DNA of 40,878 bases from Microcaldota archaeon (GTDB taxonomy: Archaea > Micrarchaeota > Micrarchaeia > Micrarchaeales > CABMGC01). Positions 1 through 9,782 of the stretch are shown in pieces. The stretch lies in the NCBI GenBank assembly GCA_027315135.1, contig DAHUYR010000003.1, forward strand, positions 1 to 40,878, in the 5' to 3' direction. A program made the position numbers and the translations under genes. Under the pieces are notes generated by a model that was not told the origin of the DNA, did no database searches, and worked only from the letters and a program-made list of their open reading frames with translations. Position 1 is the first letter of the stretch. Each line of letters begins with the position of its first letter.

Positions 1-3000
1 AACCTATGAGCCCTAGCTGGGAAGTACACATGCCTGTTCCGTTTGCAAATATCGGTTCGCACCATTGAGAGTTGCCCCCTGAATTTATAGAGCATGAATC
101 AGATATCTTGTTCTTTCCGTCTGTGCCATATATATTGCAGTTGTATACATTAGGCTGAAGGAGACTGTTTGGAGGGGCGATGCATGATCCAGACGATCCT
201 GTAGATGCGTGGTATGTAGGCAGGTTTGCATTGGTATTTAGCGTTGTTCCTCCATATAGCCAACCAGGTATTGCAAGCTGGCAGTCGCTTGGCACATTTG
301 CTCCAAAGCCGAAGGCGCATAACTGAACGTTTGCAGGATCAGAATATGGACTGTAATCCTTGAATCCTAGGTTTGCATCGTAGTATAGATAGACTATTCC
401 ACCGCTCATTGGAACCTTCTGCGTACCGAAGACAGGAGTATAATTTAGGTTCCCGCTTATAGTAAGAGCTGTCTGGTTTGAATTGCTCCCACTGACCGAT
501 GGTGTAACAGTGACGCCGAGCTGCGTTGCGTTTGCAATGTCAGCGTCTATAGGAAGGTAGATATTGTTGTTGAACCTGTCATTGAACACGAAGACTATTC
601 TGTGGTAACCGTACGGGTCGCCAAGAAGCCCGGGTGTGCCGATACCGTTTCCTGTAAAGTTAAGGAAGGTGTCATTTGCATATATCATGTCTTGATAGAA
701 ATTGAACAGTGTTACTGCGTTGGGGAAGGTCTGCGCATGCGCATACGTAAAGGTATTTGGAACTGTCTTCCCTGAAACTGAAAGAGCAGTTGACAGTGCC
801 GAAAGCAGTGACGTCTGTGTCATGCATACTGCTCCAACACATGGAAGTAGTGAAGTGCCGCCTACGCTTACTGGACTTGTTACAGGATGTATTGACTCGT
901 AATATGGATAACCAAGAATGGAACTAGGATTGCCGACTCCTTGTCTGTTATTTTCTATAGCATATGCTATGGTACGTATGGCATTTGCGGTAAACTGCGT
1001 GTTTGTCTGGTATCCTACCGAGTAGTTTGCATATACTGTACCAAATATCCTGTTCGTGAACAGGTTAAACAGCAGATCTTTCGGTACTATGGTTGCGTTG
1101 AGCATCTGCTGATAGAACGTATCGTTGAATATGTATTTAGCATACGAAGGACCGCCTTCTATAGGCGCTGAAAGCGAAGGCGAGGTATAGGTTTTGCTGA
1201 CTCCTGTTGAGAAGAGCGTGGTGAGAGTATCCCACGTCCTGCTTATATCAAATGGCGGAGGCGTTTGCGGTTTTGTAAAGCACCAGTAGACAGTCGCAGT
1301 AGGAAGCAGCTTGAAGGTTTGTTGCTGTATCTGCTGCTCTGTCTGGAAGGTCTCTTCATAAGGCACCACAGAGTATCCTGAAAGCAAACTAGTTAGCTTT
1401 GTTTGCTCCGCGGATGCAACCTGTCCAGGAGTTACGTTGTTTTTAGTGTTGCCGACAGTCTCAGCTGAATTTATGAATGTAGAATTTCCAAACAGTGCGT
1501 TGTACGCGTTCTCTGTTGTGCTGTAGTTTGTTGTAGGCGAGTTTGTTATGCTGTTTGCTCCGGAGAATGTCGAATAGAGATATTCACTGTATGTAAGTGT
1601 CTTGAGCGAGCCTATGTTTTCGGTGTAGCTGAACGGACTTGAAAGCAGAAGTATAGGGCTTTCGAAAGAGTTTACGTTGTTGTCCTTTATGCAAAGGTTA
1701 GGATTGCTTGCTCCGGAAGGAAGCGATAGTGCGCTGTTGCCATTTGCGTCCATGTAGCATACCGATTGCGCAAGTATCGGAGGCCCTTTTAGGCTCAGGA
1801 ATTGCGTGTAATTCTCAAGGTTGAATCTGGTAAACAGCATTTCAGCATATTGGTTCGCAGTACTGCCTGAACCTGCATTTATATTTTGCGGGGACGGGAA
1901 GAGTATTCCTATAGTGTTGTTGAAGCTTACTGAAAATCCTATTCCTGACAATGGCAGGAATGCGCAACCGTATGTGCCACTTGTCAACAGTACTAATATG
2001 CTTGAACTGCAGTCAAGGCCGCTGAGCGCTGGGCCGACGGGCCAGTAGTTGCTGCTCTTTGAATATGAACTTGGAGGCGCTGTACAAGGATTGGACCATG
2101 AGTCCAGTCCGCACAGGTTTACCACTCCTGACGATGTACCGTCAGATAGGCTGCCTGATATCATCCATCCGAACGGAGGATATGCTCCTGGACTTTGGTA
2201 TCCAGTATAACGCTGATAGTTTGCATTCCCGTTAGTGGTTCCGGTCTGGAACCATATATCATTGTACTTTGTCGGATTTATCGGCACATCCTGACCAGTA
2301 GAGTTTATCACCCTTAGCATGAGCGTGTCGAAATTGGCAGTGCTTGTTGAGGTCCAGCACCATTTTTTAATCAATATGTTTATGTGGAAATTGCAGGTTG
2401 TTCCAAGCCCACCGTACCAGTTGTCAAGCACGTATAAGTAGCCGTTCACTTCCTGTATCGCCACTGGATGGTGGTATGAGGCTTCATCAAGCTGAGTTAT
2501 GCCTGCGTTCTTGAATTTGTTAATTATAGTTGCAACTCCGTTGTTGTTTGTCGCGTTAAGACCGTAGAAACCGCCATTTGCTATAAAATCAGTTATGTTT
2601 ACAGATGGAGTTGGATTTGTAGCAGTAGTTCCTGACACTGTAGATAGTTGGTTAAGCGTGCCTTGATAAGTTATTCCAAGAGGAGCAACGTCAGAGGAAT
2701 ACACCAAATTATATGTACTCAGATACTTCAGCGTCTCTCCAGAGTAGACATATATCTTGCTGCTTTGCTGGCTTGTCACAAAGATCAGTTTACCATCTGG
2801 AGATGCTGCTATTTCTGTAGGTTGTAATGGATTGCCTGAATTATCTTGTGGTGCCTGGCTGCCGCAGTTGCTGTTCGTGCCAGTATTGCAGCTGCTGCTC
2901 GGTATAGTAAGCATTTGTCCAGTAACTGTGTATTTCCCCGCAGCATCATTTATCTTTATTACCCATGGTGATATTGTTCCTGATATTGACATTGTGCCAC

Positions 3001-5680
3001 TGATAAAAATGTCACCGACTGCGTCTGCAGATATGTTCATAGGAGTGAAGGATGTTGATGATATTTGCTGTGGGTTTATGCAGAAGTTCCCATAACGCCC
3101 ATTATAATTGTTTATTGTGCATGACTGTGCCTGCACTGATCCTGAATGCAAGTATGCGTTGTACTGTGCAGATGTCTGGCATACGTAGGTCCCGATATTG
3201 TTAACATAGCATACTTTGGTGTTTGCATTACCATTTACAGATGCAGATACAAGAGACTGTGATATTGGTATCTGGTTTATCACATAGGTGTTTGCGCTCT
3301 GTATTTTTATCAGGCTAGTCCAGTAATTCGCCCAATCTGAAGTCCATACATCTTGGCATGTAACTGATCCGGCACATACGCTTGATGCTGGCTGTGTAGA
3401 AGAAAATGCTGCTGTGTCTTTTGTAGTTAATGTATTTTCTATGTTTGGTATTGCGCCTGGAGGAAGCACGGAATTGTTATAGTAGCCCTGGCTCATCACG
3501 CGCATTACATATATGCTATTTGTCGCGCCAGCATAGCTGGTTATTGGCTGTGCAGGTGTCTGTGATGTTACAGTTATTCCCTGCGCCCATGAGACAAATG
3601 CAGACGCAGCAGCCGAATCACTGCCCTTTGCAGATATTTCATCGCTTATAGTGCCTGATATTGTAGATGATGAAAGGAGAGCGCTTGATGAGATAGCCTG
3701 TATGAGGGGGAACTCAGCAAGCTCCGATGAAACCTGTGCGTTTGTAGTATAATAGCTCATCGGCTCATTGTTCATCAGCCCATACATTATTGCGTTATAC
3801 GTTGACAATGTTACGCCGTTACCAGATACTGTCTGTTTGAACGCAGCTGCAGTTGCCGTGGCACCTTGGCTAGGTGAAGAATATTCTGGAGTGCCATCTG
3901 ATGCAGTACATGGAGATGTAGGCATCTGTATATTTACATTAAGCCCTTGACTCGATCCGCTGGCCTGGATAGGAGTTATGCCAAGCGGATTATTGTAGAT
4001 AAAATCTGCACCGTTGCTATATGATTGTGCTACTGCCGCAAGGAAGGCCTCGTTATTAGTCGTGGCGGGAACACCAAGATTTGACAGTGTTGATTGTATG
4101 AAGTTATTCAGGTTGCTTGTTGAGGAAGGCTGCGTTATCGTGCATACGCCTGTAGAAGCTGCTGTTGAAGATTTGTATTGAGCAGGATTTATCGTGTTTG
4201 CAAGCACGAATACATAATCATTCGGAATTGTAGCTATTGAAAGGGGATCCTTTAGCGAGATCATCGCGTTGGCAGTACCTGAGCCTGCAGTTGCAAGCTG
4301 CTGCTGCGTTGCGCCGTAGCCATACATGTTCGGTTGCCCTATGGCAGGATAAGCTATAGGCTCGCTCTGCATAGTATTCACAATCATGTTTGGCATTGCA
4401 TATGGAATAAGAATGGTTTTACTATTTACGCTGCTGCCGAACTGCCTGTCAAAGAAACACCCTATAGAACCGAAGAGTCCCGTATTGCCTGAATTGCAGT
4501 TTTGCTGATATGTATTTGTATTGTACGAGGCAAAGAATAACTGAGGTGTGCTTATATTTATAGGAATCTCACTAGTAGTAGGGTTGTTGTAGTTGTAAGG
4601 GCTGTATGCAGCATATGACAATTGATCAAGTGTATATAAGTTGTTTCCGAGAGATGGATTCTGCACCTCAAAATTATATAGTATGTAGGGTAGGAAGTTT
4701 GTGTTGAATGTTGCATTTGTTCCAGGATTATTGCCATTTGGAGAGGAAGTTTGATAGACATAAGGAATCTCAGCGTTCTGGATGCTCTGTAGTGTTGTCG
4801 ATATAGTGTATTTGTATGTATATATGCATGCTACTGGATATATCTCAAACGGAGGCGTATACCCTATCCCAGGAGCGACATATGGCAGGTATCCTGCTGG
4901 TACGCTTAGACCGAAGAAGCTTGGTATAGGCAATCCTGCTAGGACAGAGGTTGTTTTTGTTACAGCAGGAGCGCCTGCAAAGTTGGCATATTCTGCGAAC
5001 CATGACCACAAACCGTGCTGAGACTGTGGAGACACTCCTGAGAATATGTTGGAATTTGAATTGTATGCGGTTGATATCGCCCCGGATTCAAGCTGTGGAG
5101 AATATGCAACGTCCTTGAGAACCATGTAGGCAGTATTCTCTGCAGACACATTTGAATAGCCATGTGCAAGATCAAACAGTGAAAATGAATAGTGCTGTGT
5201 GTATACAAGATCGGACAGTAGGAAAACTGATTTTACACCTGCCGAAGCTATTTGACAGCCATCTCCTGCTATGAACGGCTCTGCACCTGTTACAAAATAT
5301 ATATTATCAGTAGGATTTACTGGAGGAGATTTTGGGCATGTTTCCATATACGCTGCATTCTTCTGATTATATGAAACCACTTGCGCAGCTGGAGAGACAT
5401 ACGGATTTCCAGCATATGGCAATGGCACATGGGTGTTGGCACCTACTCCAGCAGTTATTGGGTTGTAGAGAGTGGCAAAAGGGCAAGTGTAAGTTACTGT
5501 AACCTGTGCCCCAGTACTTGTAGGAGTTATGTGCGCGTTTGGGATTCCTAATGAACTGCAAAACTGCACAGCTGCCTGACCAGTAAGACTTGAAATACTG
5601 GCAGCATATGTGGCATGCGCAATTAACGAATATGTAGAAAATAGAAGAATTACAAGGAAGAACAATTTCCCCTTAAACAT
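1..5680 (-). CDS. Giant secreted surface protein, C-terminus beyond the left edge
   Basis: The minus frame starting at the ATG at 5680 stays open to base 2, giving about 1,893 visible residues with no stop. The N-terminus is a signal peptide: Lys residues at 3 and 5, a hydrophobic core (LFFLVILLFS), then Ala-rich residues before a likely cleavage site near residue 25. The rest is low-charge and rich in Ser, Thr, Asn, Tyr and Gly, with many N-x-S/T sequons and scattered Cys. Residues about 895-1085 contain beta-propeller-like repeats (for example AASPDGKLIFV and NGYLYVLDNWYGG), the NHL/YVTN type of pattern. Function is unknown; a cell-surface or adhesive role is inferred from composition. A TATA-like TATTATTATAAA lies about 40 bases upstream of the start. 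Many short plus-strand open frames over this region are shadows. Confidence 0.85.
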   Translation of the reverse strand, partial: MFKGKLFFLVILLFSTYSLIAHATYAASISSLTGQAAVQFCSSLGIPNAHITPTSTGAQVTVTYTCPFATLYNPITAGVGANTHVPLPYAGNPYVSPAAQVVSYNQKNAAYMETCPKSPPVNPTDNIYFVTGAEPFIAGDGCQIASAGVKSVFLLSDLVYTQHYSFSLFDLAHGYSNVSAENTAYMVLKDVAYSPQLESGAISTAYNSNSNIFSGVSPQSQHGLWSWFAEYANFAGAPAVTKTTSVLAGLPIPSFFGLSVPAGYLPYVAPGIGYTPPFEIYPVACIYTYKYTISTTLQSIQNAEIPYVYQTSSPNGNNPGTNATFNTNFLPYILYNFEVQNPSLGNNLYTLDQLSYAAYSPYNYNNPTTSEIPINISTPQLFFASYNTNTYQQNCNSGNTGLFGSIGCFFDRQFGSSVNSKTILIPYAMPNMIVNTMQSEPIAYPAIGQPNMYGYGATQQQLATAGSGTANAMISLKDPLSIATIPNDYVFVLANTINPAQYKSSTAASTGVCTITQPSSTSNLNNFIQSTLSNLGVPATTNNEAFLAAVAQSYSNGADFIYNNPLGITPIQASGSSQGLNVNIQMPTSPCTASDGTPEYSSPSQGATATAAAFKQTVSGNGVTLSTYNAIMYGLMNNEPMSYYTTNAQVSSELAEFPLIQAISSSALLSSSTISGTISDEISAKGSDSAAASAFVSWAQGITVTSQTPAQPITSYAGATNSIYVMRVMSQGYYNNSVLPPGAIPNIENTLTTKDTAAFSSTQPASSVCAGSVTCQDVWTSDWANYWTSLIKIQSANTYVINQIPISQSLVSASVNGNANTKVCYVNNIGTYVCQTSAQYNAYLHSGSVQAQSCTINNYNGRYGNFCINPQQISSTSFTPMNISADAVGDIFISGTMSISGTISPWVIKINDAAGKYTVTGQMLTIPSSSCNTGTNSNCGSQAPQDNSGNPLQPTEIAASPDGKLIFVTSQQSSKIYVYSGETLKYLSTYNLVYSSDVAPLGITYQGTLNQLSTVSGTTATNPTPSVNITDFIANGGFYGLNATNNNGVATIINKFKNAGITQLDEASYHHPVAIQEVNGYLYVLDNWYGGLGTTCNFHINILIKKWCWTSTSTANFDTLMLRVINSTGQDVPINPTKYNDIWFQTGTTNGNANYQRYTGYQSPGAYPPFGWMISGSLSDGTSSGVVNLCGLDSWSNPCTAPPSSYSKSSNYWPVGPALSGLDCSSSILVLLTSGTYGCAFLPLSGIGFSVSFNNTIGILFPSPQNINAGSGSTANQYAEMLFTRFNLENYTQFLSLKGPPILAQSVCYMDANGNSALSLPSGASNPNLCIKDNNVNSFESPILLLSSPFSYTENIGSLKTLTYSEYLYSTFSGANSITNSPTTNYSTTENAYNALFGNSTFINSAETVGNTKNNVTPGQVASAEQTKLTSLLSGYSVVPYEETFQTEQQIQQQTFKLLPTATVYWCFTKPQTPPPFDISRTWDTLTTLFSTGVSKTYTSPSLSAPIEGGPSYAKYIFNDTFYQQMLNATIVPKDLLFNLFTNRIFGTVYANYSVGYQTNTQFTANAIRTIAYAIENNRQGVGNPSSILGYPYYESIHPVTSPVSVGGTSLLPCVGAVCMTQTSLLSALSTALSVSGKTVPNTFTYAHAQTFPNAVTLFNFYQDMIYANDTFLNFTGNGIGTPGLLGDPYGYHRIVFVFNDRFNNNIYLPIDADIANATQLGVTVTPSVSGSNSNQTALTISGNLNYTPVFGTQKVPMSGGIVYLYYDANLGFKDYSPYSDPANVQLCAFGFGANVPSDCQLAIPGWLYGGTTLNTNANLPTYHASTGSSGSCIAPPNSLLQPNVYNCNIYGTDGKNKISDSCSINSGGNSQWCEPIFANGTGMCTSQLGLIG

Positions 5681-5863
5681 TTTATCAACGCAACCTCATT
5701 ATTAGACGCTGGAGAGATTTATAATAATAGTGTTCTACTGCTGGCATGTGTACTATCTGCTGTTTCTTTCCAGCAAGCCATCTCATTGGTTGCCTAAACA
5801 GAGACCGCAGGCATACGTCCTATTTAAAAGGATGTTTTCTTTCTATTATACAATGTTGATAAA
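5681..5863. promoter_or_regulatory. Divergent promoter region
   Basis: This gap separates the minus-strand giant gene from a plus-strand membrane protein gene. On the plus strand a TATA-like TATTTAAAAGG lies at 5819-5829, about 35-45 bases before the ATG at 5864. On the minus strand TATTATTATAAA lies around 5715-5730. No RNA gene was recognised. Confidence 0.5.
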
Positions 5864-6265
5864 ATGGCAAGAAGTGCGAAAAGTGCAAGAAGTGCACCAG
5901 GCATATCTGGATCTGGAAATACAGCAGCACATGCCCTGCAATTCATAGGTAGTCTGATCTTCCTTGGGTTGATCTTTTGGGGAGGAGTAGGTACGCAGTA
6001 CAGCGTTCCATCGTGGAATGCACTTGGCGGTGGCCTTTGGCTCCCGGTATTCTTTTCTCTTGGAGTAATAGCAGCCATAGCTCTCTTCTTTGTTAGCGTA
6101 GCGAACCTAGCTGCACCTGGAGGAGCGTATAGGTATGGAGGAACTCAGCTTGCAGCTGTTGCAGGAATATGTCTTATAGCTCTGACATTCGGCTCATCAG
6201 GCTATTTCTGGGCTGCAATAGTTGGATTCGTGATAGCCATAATAGGCAGCATCTTCACGAGATAA
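5864..6265 (+). CDS. Small four-helix membrane protein, function unknown
   Basis: The protein has 133 residues. A basic, Ser/Gly-rich N-terminus (residues 1-22) is followed by four hydrophobic segments at about 24-42, 58-82, 94-110 and 112-130, with short Gly/Ala/Tyr-rich connecting loops. No catalytic motif is visible and I do not recognise the family. It starts at ATG 5864 behind a TATA-like box and is divergent from the giant secreted protein. A T-rich tract follows the stop. A structural or transport-accessory role in the envelope is possible but not shown by the sequence. Confidence 0.75.
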   Translation: MARSAKSARSAPGISGSGNTAAHALQFIGSLIFLGLIFWGGVGTQYSVPSWNALGGGLWLPVFFSLGVIAAIALFFVSVANLAAPGGAYRYGGTQLAAVAGICLIALTFGSSGYFWAAIVGFVIAIIGSIFTR

Positions 6266-6269
6266 AAGC

Positions 6270-6318
6270 AGGATTTGCTTTATTTTATTTTTCTTTTTCT
6301 CTTTTTCTTTTACTTCGT
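6270..6318 (+). terminator. Oligo-T terminator tract
   Basis: Repeated T runs interrupted by single C, A or G follow the stop of the plus-strand membrane protein. This is the usual archaeal U-rich terminator signal and it also separates the convergent aglB gene. Confidence 0.55.
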
Positions 6319-6325
6319 CTTTTTG

Positions 6326-9103
6326 TTAGTGTGAAGCAGTGCTGTTTGTTGTTTTGCCTGTAGATGCATTCAGCGTGTTTGTAGTTATTATGCTGTTTGT
6401 TGTTTTGCTTGCCACGCTGTTTGTTGTTGCAACCGAAGTAGTGCTATTGACTGAATTATGAGTTATTGGTATATTGGTTGTGGTGTTGCTCGCCGAACTT
6501 GTCGTATTGTATAGTATCTTAAAGATCTTCGTATCAGGGTTTGCATATACCAATTGCAATGATGCATTCTTGCTGTCCCATGGACATGATGAACTTGAGC
6601 ATAAGAACAGGAACTTTGCAAGGTTTGTGTCTGCAAGGTAGCTGCTCAGTATGTATGCGCCAGTTATGTTTACCGGATAGCCCTGCCTTGGCACAGTCGA
6701 ATACATCATTACCAGTATGTTGCCGCTTGTCCTGTTATAGTAGGTAGGGTTTACTGCGCTGAAGTTTGCATTGTTTTGATTATAAAAGACCACTGTGGAG
6801 AATGGAGAGATAGCCTGTTGGCCTGTACTCAATGTGTTGTATAGCACATATGCCTTCAGTGCAGATAAAGAATTATTCCTTGGTATATATACGCTGACGT
6901 GTATTCCTTGCGGGTTTGTCAATTGGATAAGCTCTGTAGTGGAATTGAAATTCTCTCCGAACTGGTCAAGAAGCACAGATCCATATAATGAGGAATTAAG
7001 CGTAAGGTTTGATTCGGTGTATATCCCCTGTGTTTCTACCATCCAGGTGTATCTTGCAATAAGGTAATTAGGCTTCCCATTTATGCTGCTTGAGAGGAAC
7101 TGCGGATCTGAACTTGAATTGAAGAGCCATGCTGCAAACGGATCCGCCTTGCTTCCGTTCTGCGAACCTACGCTGTCCGTCACGCTTGTCCTGTTTGCCC
7201 AACCCTCAACTACGCTCCCATCTGGCCATAGTGTTAGGGCAACGCTGTTTGCAGGGGAGTTGTTCTTGAACCACGTCATTGCATTAAGGAACTGTGGATT
7301 TACGTTGTCTGCCTGAGAGAGGCTGTTGGCATATACGCCGTCAGCAGCCATAAGCACAGTTATGAATGCTATTATCAGTATCCCTTCCATTATTAGCGTC
7401 ATGTATAGCATGTGCTTGTCGTGCTTTTCATGCTTGTCATGCTTCGTGTGTCCTTCATGATTCGAGGTTGATGCAAAGTAGATTGCAATAGGATATGCTA
7501 TGCCAAGTATGCAGAACAGCGCCACCGTCTCGTAGTAGCCGAATGTACTGAAGAACGGATACATTGCAACAGATGAGATTATTGACAGTATAAATGCAAC
7601 TATCAGCATTATTTCTATTGTTATCGCAGTGTACTTGAGCTGTGCCTTCGATGCGCCTTTTGTGAAAGACAGGAACCAGTATATAGTATATGCGCTGAAG
7701 ATCGCAAGCGGAATTGATACCAGCGAGTTGAATCTTATTGCATGCACCTGCAGATATGCCGTAACTGCGAAATATGCCATAAGTATGATCATTCCTGGAT
7801 TTATCCCAAACACTGCCTTTGCTTTTCCTTTCATGAAGCCTCCGGAATCAAAGACCTGCATGAATAGGTAGGGCAGCATGAGCAGCATCATTGCTATCCA
7901 TATGCGCGCATCAGATGCAGCTGTCAGTCCAGCTCCGATGTACATTACAATAGACATGGGATTTAGGAATAGAGTATTACCAAAGCTTGCGTAAAGGAAT
8001 GCTTGCGTCGGCGGTTGCAGCTCTTGTATTGTTGCTGCAAAGTTGGAGGTTATTATGAAGCCGTTTCCGATGAATATTTCATATATGAACTGGTTATCAA
8101 CAAGGTATATTATTGCAAATGCGGCAACGATCACGATTAGCGTGATTGCAGCCCTGGAGATTGGGAGAGTCATTAGCGAGTGGAATTTATTTGCATTCTC
8201 TGTAAGATATTTAGCCAAAAGCCATGCTATAATCATAAGCGCTAATAAAGAGATGGTGTTTAGTCCCGTAAAGGTCTGGCGTACAAATACGCCAATAAAC
8301 ACATACAGGTTTACAATTACGTACCATAATACAAATGCAGCTACAAGATACTTGGAGTTTTCAAGTAGGTCCTTCTTCTGGAATATGAAAGCTGCAGATA
8401 TTGTAATAATGATCATTACCATGTACACTGCTGTTGCAAAAGGAGCGCCGTTCCAGACATAGTTACACAGGCTTAGAAATACTGCTGAAAGAATAGCATA
8501 TGCCACCTTCTTCTTGTCGAACTGCATGCTTGATATTTTATGCTGGTGCTTTTCCTCTGCTGGTTCCTTGAGGATCATTGCTGCGAATACAAGTGCCAGA
8601 ATCAGGAATATGGTGACAAAACCATCTCCTCTGTATATAAGTGCGCTTGTCCTTGCAGCATCTCCCATGCTAAGTGCAACGAAAAGCATTGATAGTATGC
8701 CGAATAGCTTGTCCTTTGTTATCATTCTTGAAAGCAGGTATGCTCCTAACACATCAAATATGCCAAAGAGTACAGGAACTAACCTCATCACATCATAATA
8801 ACTTATTCCGAAGAATTGCAGCAGTAGATATGGTAAAAGGGTTACCCAGTAAAGCCCTTCTGGTTCTAGTACAGTAGTTGGGGCTGGATATCCAGATATG
8901 TGTAAAATATGAGGAACTATGAAGTTATTGTTTACTGCTGCTCTTATTACAGAGAAATGATAGAAGCCGTCAGGCTCATAGAAGCCTGCATAGCTGAGCA
9001 TTGTCGTCCTGTATATTACAGTAATATATATGATTACCGCAGTTGCAACAAGGAGGAGTAGAAACTGCCCCCTCTTAGATTCTAGAAACTCTTTAACATC
9101 CAT
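6326..9103 (-). CDS. aglB: Oligosaccharyltransferase, STT3/AglB family
   Basis: This 925-residue enzyme transfers a lipid-linked glycan to Asn in N-x-S/T sequons on the outer face of the membrane. It has about a dozen or more membrane helices in residues 1-590, then a soluble C-terminal domain. After the first helix EPDGFYH stands at the place of the first acidic metal-binding motif. WPDG at about residue 625 corresponds to the WWDYG-type signature of the family. Two features are odd. A cytosol- or loop-located His/Lys/Asp cluster (HEGHTKHDKHEKHDKH) lies near residues 548-566. The last 65 residues are a Ser/Thr/Asn tail full of sequons, so the enzyme may glycosylate itself. The start is ATG 9103 behind the Shine-Dalgarno AAAGGAG. 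Glycosyltransferase and sugar-phosphate transferase genes lie 4-6 kb away. Confidence 0.92.
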   Translation of the reverse strand: MDVKEFLESKRGQFLLLLVATAVIIYITVIYRTTMLSYAGFYEPDGFYHFSVIRAAVNNNFIVPHILHISGYPAPTTVLEPEGLYWVTLLPYLLLQFFGISYYDVMRLVPVLFGIFDVLGAYLLSRMITKDKLFGILSMLFVALSMGDAARTSALIYRGDGFVTIFLILALVFAAMILKEPAEEKHQHKISSMQFDKKKVAYAILSAVFLSLCNYVWNGAPFATAVYMVMIIITISAAFIFQKKDLLENSKYLVAAFVLWYVIVNLYVFIGVFVRQTFTGLNTISLLALMIIAWLLAKYLTENANKFHSLMTLPISRAAITLIVIVAAFAIIYLVDNQFIYEIFIGNGFIITSNFAATIQELQPPTQAFLYASFGNTLFLNPMSIVMYIGAGLTAASDARIWIAMMLLMLPYLFMQVFDSGGFMKGKAKAVFGINPGMIILMAYFAVTAYLQVHAIRFNSLVSIPLAIFSAYTIYWFLSFTKGASKAQLKYTAITIEIMLIVAFILSIISSVAMYPFFSTFGYYETVALFCILGIAYPIAIYFASTSNHEGHTKHDKHEKHDKHMLYMTLIMEGILIIAFITVLMAADGVYANSLSQADNVNPQFLNAMTWFKNNSPANSVALTLWPDGSVVEGWANRTSVTDSVGSQNGSKADPFAAWLFNSSSDPQFLSSSINGKPNYLIARYTWMVETQGIYTESNLTLNSSLYGSVLLDQFGENFNSTTELIQLTNPQGIHVSVYIPRNNSLSALKAYVLYNTLSTGQQAISPFSTVVFYNQNNANFSAVNPTYYNRTSGNILVMMYSTVPRQGYPVNITGAYILSSYLADTNLAKFLFLCSSSSCPWDSKNASLQLVYANPDTKIFKILYNTTSSASNTTTNIPITHNSVNSTTSVATTNSVASKTTNSIITTNTLNASTGKTTNSTASH

Positions 9104-9139
9104 ATATTACTCCTTTATGCTATGTACTTTGAAAAGTAA

Positions 9140-9151
9140 TGTAATATTACA
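9140..9151. promoter_or_regulatory. 12-bp palindrome upstream of aglB
   Basis: TGTAATATTACA is a perfect palindrome about 40 bases upstream of the aglB start, in the 69-base gap after trmI. It may be an operator or part of a TATA-like promoter. The role is inference. Confidence 0.35.
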
Positions 9152-9172
9152 CAAAAATATGCTGTGCAAGCA

Positions 9173-9781
9173 TTAAATAAGTTTATGCGCGCTTGGTATC
9201 TGAGTTTTATTTGCTTCGGGCTTCCTTGCAAAGACAAGATAGGCAGTATGCCACAGCCCTTTTGTTGAAGGGCGCATGCCTTCCTTCCTTACAAGCATGT
9301 CCCTTACTATTACCTCTACAGTATGCACATCGGAAAATTTCAATTTGTCAAGCTTTGCAGCATATCTCTGAACCTGCTCCATATGCGGGAGATAACCCAC
9401 TACCGTTCCTCCTTCTGCAAGAGCCTTCTTTGCATTCGAGAGAGCCTTCTCTGAAGAGGGCAGGTCAAGCACGATTAAGTTAAGGTCTCGCTCATGTATC
9501 TTCTTGAAGACGTCTTCATTCCTGAACTCTATGTTTTCAAGCCCAAGCGTGCTTGCATTCCTCTCAGCTATCGCTATGAACTCCTTTCTTATATCATAGC
9601 TGTATACCTTGCTGCAGACTCTTGCAAGCGAGACTGCAAGCCAGCCGCTGCCCGTACCTGCATCCATGCATACGCTGTTCTTGCTTATCCCCGAGTATGC
9701 CATTATTATGCCGATGTCTTTAGGAAGCATCACCTGCGGTCCGCGCCTCAGTTTCCTGTATATTTTTGGATAAATGAACAT
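9173..9781 (-). CDS. trmI: tRNA (adenine-N1)-methyltransferase TrmI
   Basis: This 202-residue Rossmann-fold SAM methyltransferase resembles archaeal TrmI, which makes m1A57/58 in the T-loop of tRNA. The family's substrate-entry segment RGPQVMLPKDIG is at 13-24, the SAM-binding DAGTGSGWLA near 41-50, and the characteristic C-terminal RPSTKGLWHTAYLVFARK near 171-188. Family motif IV, usually DLPEPW, reads DLPSSEKAL here. It starts one base after the topA stop (TAACATG), behind GAGGAG, so the two genes are co-transcribed. The short N-terminus compared with longer TrmI proteins suggests loss of the usual N-terminal beta domain. Confidence 0.85.
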   Translation of the reverse strand: MFIYPKIYRKLRRGPQVMLPKDIGIIMAYSGISKNSVCMDAGTGSGWLAVSLARVCSKVYSYDIRKEFIAIAERNASTLGLENIEFRNEDVFKKIHERDLNLIVLDLPSSEKALSNAKKALAEGGTVVGYLPHMEQVQRYAAKLDKLKFSDVHTVEVIVRDMLVRKEGMRPSTKGLWHTAYLVFARKPEANKTQIPSAHKLI

Positions 9782-9782
9782 G

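Noticed and set aside
702-5021. Several plus-strand frames of 60-112 codons across 0.7-5.0 kb
   Set aside because: They lie opposite the continuously open minus frame of the giant secreted protein, have Cys/Tyr-rich shadow-like composition and no promoter or ribosome site.
8043-8462. 139-codon plus-strand frame inside aglB
   Set aside because: It is a shadow of AglB membrane helices; the minus strand has a clear family assignment.
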